Made by a program: the position numbers and the translations under genes | Shown here: positions 33,577 to 36,875 of the stretch, in pieces | How the letters are laid out: every line of letters starts with the position of its first letter | How positions within the stretch are numbered: the stretch's first letter is position 1 | Notes under the pieces: model-generated | The model's input: the letters and a program-made list of their open reading frames with translations, nothing else | Told to the model about the DNA's origin: nothing | The model's database searches: none | NCBI GenBank assembly: GCA_902568875.1 | Contig: CACFSG010000008.1 | Coordinates: 1 to 36,875 of the forward strand | DNA: 36,875 nt | Source: an uncultured Pelagibacteraceae bacterium | GTDB lineage: Bacteria > Pseudomonadota > Alphaproteobacteria > Pelagibacterales > Pelagibacteraceae | Direction of reading: 5' to 3'

Positions 33577-33906
33577 ATGAAAAACTCGTTTGATGAAAAA
33601 ATTCTAGAAGAAGCCCATGACTGGGTAAAAGCTAATCAAAAAGTAGTTTTAGCAACAGTAATTCAAACTTGGGGATCCTCTCCAAGACAGGTTGGTAGTA
33701 GAATGATTGTAAATGAAAAAGGTGATTTTTCAGGGTCTATTTCTGGAGGCTGTGTTGAGTCAGCTGTTGTAAGAGAATGTATTGGTTTAATTAAAGATAA
33801 TAAACCTTATAAAAAAATAGAGTTTAAAGTTTCTAATGAAAGTGCCTGGGAAGTAGGACTTGCTTGTGGAGGAGAAATTGCAGTCTACTTAGAACAGATA
33901 ATTTAA
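33577..33906 (+). CDS. XdhC/CoxI-family protein, N-terminal domain half
   Basis: A 109-aa protein equal to the N-terminal domain of XdhC. It contains VVLATVIQTWGSSPRQVGSRMIVNE and the conserved SGSISGGCVESAVV, whose cysteine may handle the molybdenum cofactor. XdhC proteins bind molybdopterin, help sulfurate it and deliver it to the apo-enzyme. The C-terminal Rossmann domain is in a separate gene immediately downstream, an arrangement seen in other alphaproteobacteria, so this is a natural split and not a frameshift: the next ATG directly follows the TAA. Confidence 0.9.
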   Translation: MKNSFDEKILEEAHDWVKANQKVVLATVIQTWGSSPRQVGSRMIVNEKGDFSGSISGGCVESAVVRECIGLIKDNKPYKKIEFKVSNESAWEVGLACGGEIAVYLEQII

Positions 33907-34587
33907 ATGAAACATTCTCAACTTAAGGAAATAATTAAAAAAAAAGCTTCAAAGACAGAATTTGCAATTGTGACTAATCTTGGAAACGGTTTAAGCGAAA
34001 TATATGAACCTGGAAAATCCTTAAGTAAGGAATTTGAATTACACAAAGATCAAATTAATAATTTTTTTAAATTAAAAAAAAATGGAGTAATCGAAAAAAC
34101 AGAAATATTTGTTGAAACATATATTAGACCTATAAAAGTTATCATTATAGGCGCAGTTCATATAGCTCAATATTTAGTAGACTTCGCAAAGAGTTTAAAT
34201 TTTGAAATTTCTATAATAGATCCAAGAGGATATTTTGCATCAGAACAAAGATTTCCGGATATGAAAATAATCAATAAGTGGCCAGGTGAAGCTTTCAAAG
34301 AAATAGAAACAAATGAAAATTCTGCACTAATTGCATTAACTCATGATCCTAAAATAGATGATCCAGCATTACAACATGCATTAAAGAAAAAATTTTATTA
34401 CATAGGAGCGTTAGGTAGCAAGAAAACTCATGCAAATAGATGTGAAAGATTAAAAGTTGCAGGTTTTAGTGATACTCAAATTCAATCAATACATGGACCA
34501 ATTGGAATAAAATTAGGTGGAAGATCTGCACCCGAAATAGCCTTATCTATTATTGCTCAACTAGTTTCTGAAACTTATAAAAAATGA
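33907..34587 (+). CDS. XdhC/CoxI-family protein, Rossmann-domain half
   Basis: A 226-aa protein. The first 75 residues look like a divergent remnant of the XdhC N-terminal domain (KTEFAIVTNLGNGLSEIYEPG), then KVIIIGAVHIAQYLVDFAKSLNFEISIIDPRGYFA begins the XdhC C-terminal NAD-like Rossmann fold. ALTHDPKIDDPALQHAL, YYIGALGSKKTHANR and GPIGIKLGGRSAPEIALSI are family landmarks. It should act with the preceding protein in cofactor maturation for CoxL. The stop overlaps the mocA start by 4 bp (ATGA). Confidence 0.92.
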   Translation: MKHSQLKEIIKKKASKTEFAIVTNLGNGLSEIYEPGKSLSKEFELHKDQINNFFKLKKNGVIEKTEIFVETYIRPIKVIIIGAVHIAQYLVDFAKSLNFEISIIDPRGYFASEQRFPDMKIINKWPGEAFKEIETNENSALIALTHDPKIDDPALQHALKKKFYYIGALGSKKTHANRCERLKVAGFSDTQIQSIHGPIGIKLGGRSAPEIALSIIAQLVSETYKK

Positions 34588-35159
34588 TTAAAGCAATTCT
34601 CCTTGCTGCTGGTCAATCTAAAAGACTTAAATCTGAAAATAAATTAATAAAAATATATAAAAAAAAACCATTAATTAATCATTCATTAAATACATTGCAT
34701 AAAAGTAAAGTTGATAAAGTTATAATTGTTCTTGGTTATCAACATGAAAAATTAAAAAAAATTATTAAAAAAAATCGAAAAAATATTTTTATTTTAAACA
34801 AAGATTATAAAAAGGGCATGGCCTCATCGATTAAAGTTGGACTAAAAAAAGTATTAAAAAAAGACAAGGGTTTTATTATTGTTCAGTCAGATATGCCATT
34901 TATAAAAACATCAGACATTAATAAAATTTATAGTTTAATTAAAATAAAAAAGTTTTTAGTTTGTGCACTTAAGTTTAAAAATAAAATAGGCAATCCAATA
35001 GGTTTTGATATTTCTCTAATCAAAAAATTTAAAAATATCAAAGGTGAATTTGGTGCAAAATTTATGGTTAAAAGACTTAAGTACAGAACAAAATTTATTA
35101 GAATAAGTGCAGCTAAATCTTTTAAAGATTTTGATAAGGCTTCAGATTTTAAAAATTGA
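34584..35159 (+). CDS. mocA: MocA/MobA-like molybdenum cofactor nucleotidyltransferase
   Basis: A 191-aa nucleotidyltransferase. The N-terminal NTP loop is AILLAAGQSKRLKSENKLI, the metal-binding Asp is in VQSDMPFI, and GNPIGFDISL matches the substrate loop of MocA-type enzymes. MocA adds CMP to molybdopterin, giving the cytosine dinucleotide cofactor used by xanthine-oxidase-family enzymes. MobA (GMP) is the alternative, but the coupling to XdhC and CoxSLM favours MocA. It is extremely Lys/Ile-rich and basic. It is the last gene of the plus-strand cox block. Confidence 0.85.
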   Translation: MIKAILLAAGQSKRLKSENKLIKIYKKKPLINHSLNTLHKSKVDKVIIVLGYQHEKLKKIIKKNRKNIFILNKDYKKGMASSIKVGLKKVLKKDKGFIIVQSDMPFIKTSDINKIYSLIKIKKFLVCALKFKNKIGNPIGFDISLIKKFKNIKGEFGAKFMVKRLKYRTKFIRISAAKSFKDFDKASDFKN

Positions 35160-35164
35160 CTTAT

Positions 35165-35617
35165 TTAAATTTTTTCCTTTGCAATAGGATTTCCTTTTAA
35201 CCAAGCGCTATCCTCATTTTCATAATGTTCTTTTTTCCAAATTGGAGATCTTTTCTTAATCTCTTCAATTATAAATCTAGATAAGACATAAGCTTGGTCT
35301 CGATGTTTGCAAGCAACAGCTATAATAATACTTATATCTCCTAATTTAAGAAATCCTTTAGCATGTTCAATAAAAACTACTTTATCTGGAATATTAAGTT
35401 TTTGATTTGCTTCATTGTAAATTTCTTCAAAACTTTTGATAACCATTTCATCATGACTGTCATATGTAATTCCTGTCACTGTTTTATTATCATTGGTATT
35501 TCTAACAGTGCCTAAAAAATAAATTGACGCTCCAAACTTAGAGTCTTTGATAAATTTTTCAGCGTTTGAAGTAAGTATCTTCTCTTTTTTTGAGTCTACT
35601 ATTTTTGTATGAAGCAT
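35165..35617 (-). CDS. moaE: Molybdopterin synthase catalytic subunit MoaE
   Basis: A 150-aa MoaE, the large subunit of molybdopterin synthase, which turns cPMP into molybdopterin with sulfur from MoaD. Signatures are GASIYFLGTVRNTNDNKTVTGITYDSHD, VVFIEHAKGFLKLGDISIIIAVACKHRDQAY and the active-site segment SPIWKKEHYENEDSAW with catalytic lysines. Its ATG overlaps the moaD TAA (TAATG on the minus strand). It is the last gene of the moaC-thioesterase-moaD-moaE unit and converges with mocA (5-bp gap). Confidence 0.95.
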   Translation of the reverse strand: MLHTKIVDSKKEKILTSNAEKFIKDSKFGASIYFLGTVRNTNDNKTVTGITYDSHDEMVIKSFEEIYNEANQKLNIPDKVVFIEHAKGFLKLGDISIIIAVACKHRDQAYVLSRFIIEEIKKRSPIWKKEHYENEDSAWLKGNPIAKEKI

Positions 35618-35886
35618 TAACCTCCTCCGATAGGTGGTATAATACCAATTTTTTGATCCTTTGTGATTTTATAATTGTCACTAATTATTTCATTATTTTC
35701 AGAACAAAAAGCTGATGATTTTGCAATATTGATAAAACTTTTATTACCTTTAAAATTTTTGTCTAAATATTTAATGATCTCGTTTCTTAAATCGTTTACA
35801 GAAGCTTTATCTTGAATTTCAAGTTCTAGATGATCTTTTTCACTGAAATCTCTACTAGCACCAAATAATTCTAATTTAATTTTCAT
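35617..35886 (-). CDS. moaD: Molybdopterin synthase sulfur carrier MoaD
   Basis: An 89-aa ubiquitin-like protein ending in IPPIGGG; the terminal Gly-Gly is thiocarboxylated to donate sulfur. The beta-grasp pattern (MKIKLELFGASRDF, SVNDLRNEIIKYL, SAFCSENNEIISDNYKI) is typical. The segment coding for the GGG tail provides a GGAGG ribosome site for moaE, the same trick as thiS-thiG in this window. Its ATG overlaps the thioesterase stop (ATGA). Confidence 0.93.
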   Translation of the reverse strand: MKIKLELFGASRDFSEKDHLELEIQDKASVNDLRNEIIKYLDKNFKGNKSFINIAKSSAFCSENNEIISDNYKITKDQKIGIIPPIGGG

Positions 35887-36353
35887 GTTTTTAATTTTGA
35901 AGAAAATTTCAAATCTTTATCACTAAATTGGGATTTATTTTTATTAATAAAGTCATCCATTATTTGAACTTTTTCTTCTTCAAATTCTGCAACTTTTCTC
36001 TCATTTAAATCCACATATAAAGCTAGGACTTCAATTGTTGACGCAAGATACTTTTTTTCTTTATGTATCATTTCCATTTTATATTGAAGACGTTTTTTAT
36101 CATGATTAAAATAAACTAAATTTATATCAACTTCATCATTTAGAATAAGTTCCTGATTATATGTAATATGAGACTCAACCATCATTGTACTTTTCTTGGT
36201 AGTCTTTGCTGAATGTTCTCCCATTTTAAAAATATTGTTTAAAGTATCAGCACCATATTTATCAAAAATTAAAAGATAATAGGAAACATTCATATGGTCG
36301 TTGTAATCAATCCAATCTTTAATTATTTTTTGGGAACTTAGGTAAACAGACAT
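35883..36353 (-). CDS. Hotdog-fold thioesterase, betainyl-CoA/carnitine-type
   Basis: A 156-aa single hotdog domain. The segment DWIDYNDHMNVSYYLLIFDKYGAD corresponds to the active-site helix of 4-hydroxybenzoyl-CoA-type thioesterases, and the pattern DYNxHMNxxYY resembles the thioesterase domain attached to or encoded with carnitine dehydrogenase (betainyl-CoA thioesterase). SHITYNQELILNDEVDI and KYLASTIEVLALYVDL complete the fold. It is translationally coupled to moaD and lies 7 bp downstream of moaC, an unexpected place. The substrate is unassigned; betainyl-CoA is a hypothesis from similarity alone. Confidence 0.8.
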   Translation of the reverse strand: MSVYLSSQKIIKDWIDYNDHMNVSYYLLIFDKYGADTLNNIFKMGEHSAKTTKKSTMMVESHITYNQELILNDEVDINLVYFNHDKKRLQYKMEMIHKEKKYLASTIEVLALYVDLNERKVAEFEEEKVQIMDDFINKNKSQFSDKDLKFSSKLKT

Positions 36354-36360
36354 TAAAAAA

Positions 36361-36875
36361 TTAAAAAATATTTTTTAAAAATTTAGGTAATCCATCTGGA
36401 TTAGTCCACAATCCACTTTTTCCACCTTCTTTAATTAGTAATTTAATATTATCAATTTTGAGATGTGGGTTTACTATTTTGCTTAAGTCATAAATAGTTA
36501 TTAATGCTGCATTCACACCCATTATAGCTTCCATCTCAACACCTGTTTTAGCAACAGCAGATACTACACAAAAAACTTCTAATGAATTATCTACTTCATT
36601 CATAGTAATTTTAGTTGCAGTATGATCAATTGGAAGTGGGTGACATAAAGGAATTAGTTCGCTAGTTTTTTTGACACCTAAAACAGCTGATACTTCAGCT
36701 AAAGTAACAGGATCACCTTTAGGCATTTTTTTATTTTTAATTAAATCAAAAACTTCCTTGCCTACATAAATTTTTCCAGATGCTAAAGCTCTTCTAAAAG
36801 TTTCTTTTTTAGAAGAAACATCAACCATGTTAAAAGAATTTTTTTTAAAAATTTCTTCTGCCCAGTCTTTTAATT
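36361..36875 (-). CDS. moaC: Cyclic pyranopterin monophosphate synthase MoaC, 5' end uncertain
   Basis: MoaC catalyses the second step of cofactor synthesis, forming cPMP. Family motifs are NMVDVSSKKETFRRALASG, the active-site LIPLCHPLPIDHTATKI, and KTGVEMEAIMGVNAALITIYDLSK. The first Met in the window (36828) is that of MVDV, but MoaC proteins normally have about 14 residues before it. The frame is open for 15 more codons to the window edge, and IFKKNSFN-MVDV lines up with the strand preceding MVDV in E. coli MoaC. So the true start is probably outside the window. The gene heads the moaC-thioesterase-moaD-moaE unit. Confidence 0.88.
   Translation of the reverse strand, partial: LKDWAEEIFKKNSFNMVDVSSKKETFRRALASGKIYVGKEVFDLIKNKKMPKGDPVTLAEVSAVLGVKKTSELIPLCHPLPIDHTATKITMNEVDNSLEVFCVVSAVAKTGVEMEAIMGVNAALITIYDLSKIVNPHLKIDNIKLLIKEGGKSGLWTNPDGLPKFLKNIF

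Noticed and set aside
33577-34587. Frameshifted or broken xdhC
   Set aside because: The two halves are complete domains with their own starts, the second ATG directly follows the first TAA, and this split form is known in relatives.
1-36875. tRNA, rRNA, CRISPR array, insertion sequence or prophage
   Set aside because: No GC-rich structured stretch, cloverleaf, spaced repeat array, transposase, integrase or phage gene was found on either strand.

Overview
The window is a piece of a very AT-rich, tightly packed alphaproteobacterial chromosome. It most resembles the SAR11 clade (Candidatus Pelagibacter or a close relative). The evidence is the low GC content, the Lys/Asn/Ile-rich proteins, intergenic gaps usually under 30 bp, frequent ATGA/TAATG overlaps, and alphaproteobacterial gene pairings such as DUF2066-hdaA, NDUFA12-DUF2155 and iscR-suf. 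The organism call is inferred from composition and gene content, not from a database search. I see no rRNA, tRNA, insertion sequence, prophage, CRISPR array or any gene-free stretch longer than about 150 bp.

Layout. (1) 1-9.4 kb holds mixed housekeeping genes: a partial DUF2066-like gene, hdaA (replication control), aspS, a stand-alone protein related to the C-terminus of B12-dependent ribonucleotide reductase, the complex I accessory protein NDUFA12, a DUF2155 exported protein, aroQ-accB-accC (minus strand), thiS-thiG and an RNase E/G. (2) 9.5-18.2 kb holds pbp1A, prfB with a classic programmed +1 frameshift (so the true gene starts at 11872), an AsmA-like envelope protein, tyrS, anmK and an alpha/beta hydrolase. 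(3) 18.3-24.5 kb is a complete iscR-sufBCDS-sufU-sufT-sufA iron-sulfur cluster operon behind a near-perfect IscR type 1 operator. (4) 24.6-28.4 kb holds a small unknown gene, glnA, a YbaK-type deacylase, an EamA permease and a TauE/SafE permease. (5) 28.4-36.9 kb is a molybdenum-enzyme island: moaB, DUF1244, coxG-like, the three subunits of a molybdenum hydroxylase (coxS-L-M order), two XdhC half-proteins and a MocA-like cytidylyltransferase, then moaE, moaD, a hotdog thioesterase and moaC on the opposite strand.

How it fits together. The SUF operon makes Fe-S clusters that the [2Fe-2S] CoxS subunit and other enzymes need. The last block pairs a CoxL-type enzyme with most of the pathway for its cofactor (molybdopterin synthase subunits, adenylyltransferase, cytidylyltransferase and XdhC insertion proteins). 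CoxL has the form II motif AYRGAGR and there are no coxD/coxE genes, so the substrate is probably not CO and is unknown.

I found no clear undescribed defence or mobile system. The most useful second-look items are the IscR operator, a 27-bp palindrome between glnA and ybaK, an RNase E without its zinc-link cysteines, the orphan ribonucleotide-reductase domain protein, the molybdenum hydroxylase of unknown substrate, the palindromic TTAA stop codons shared by convergent genes, and several candidate leaderless starts.
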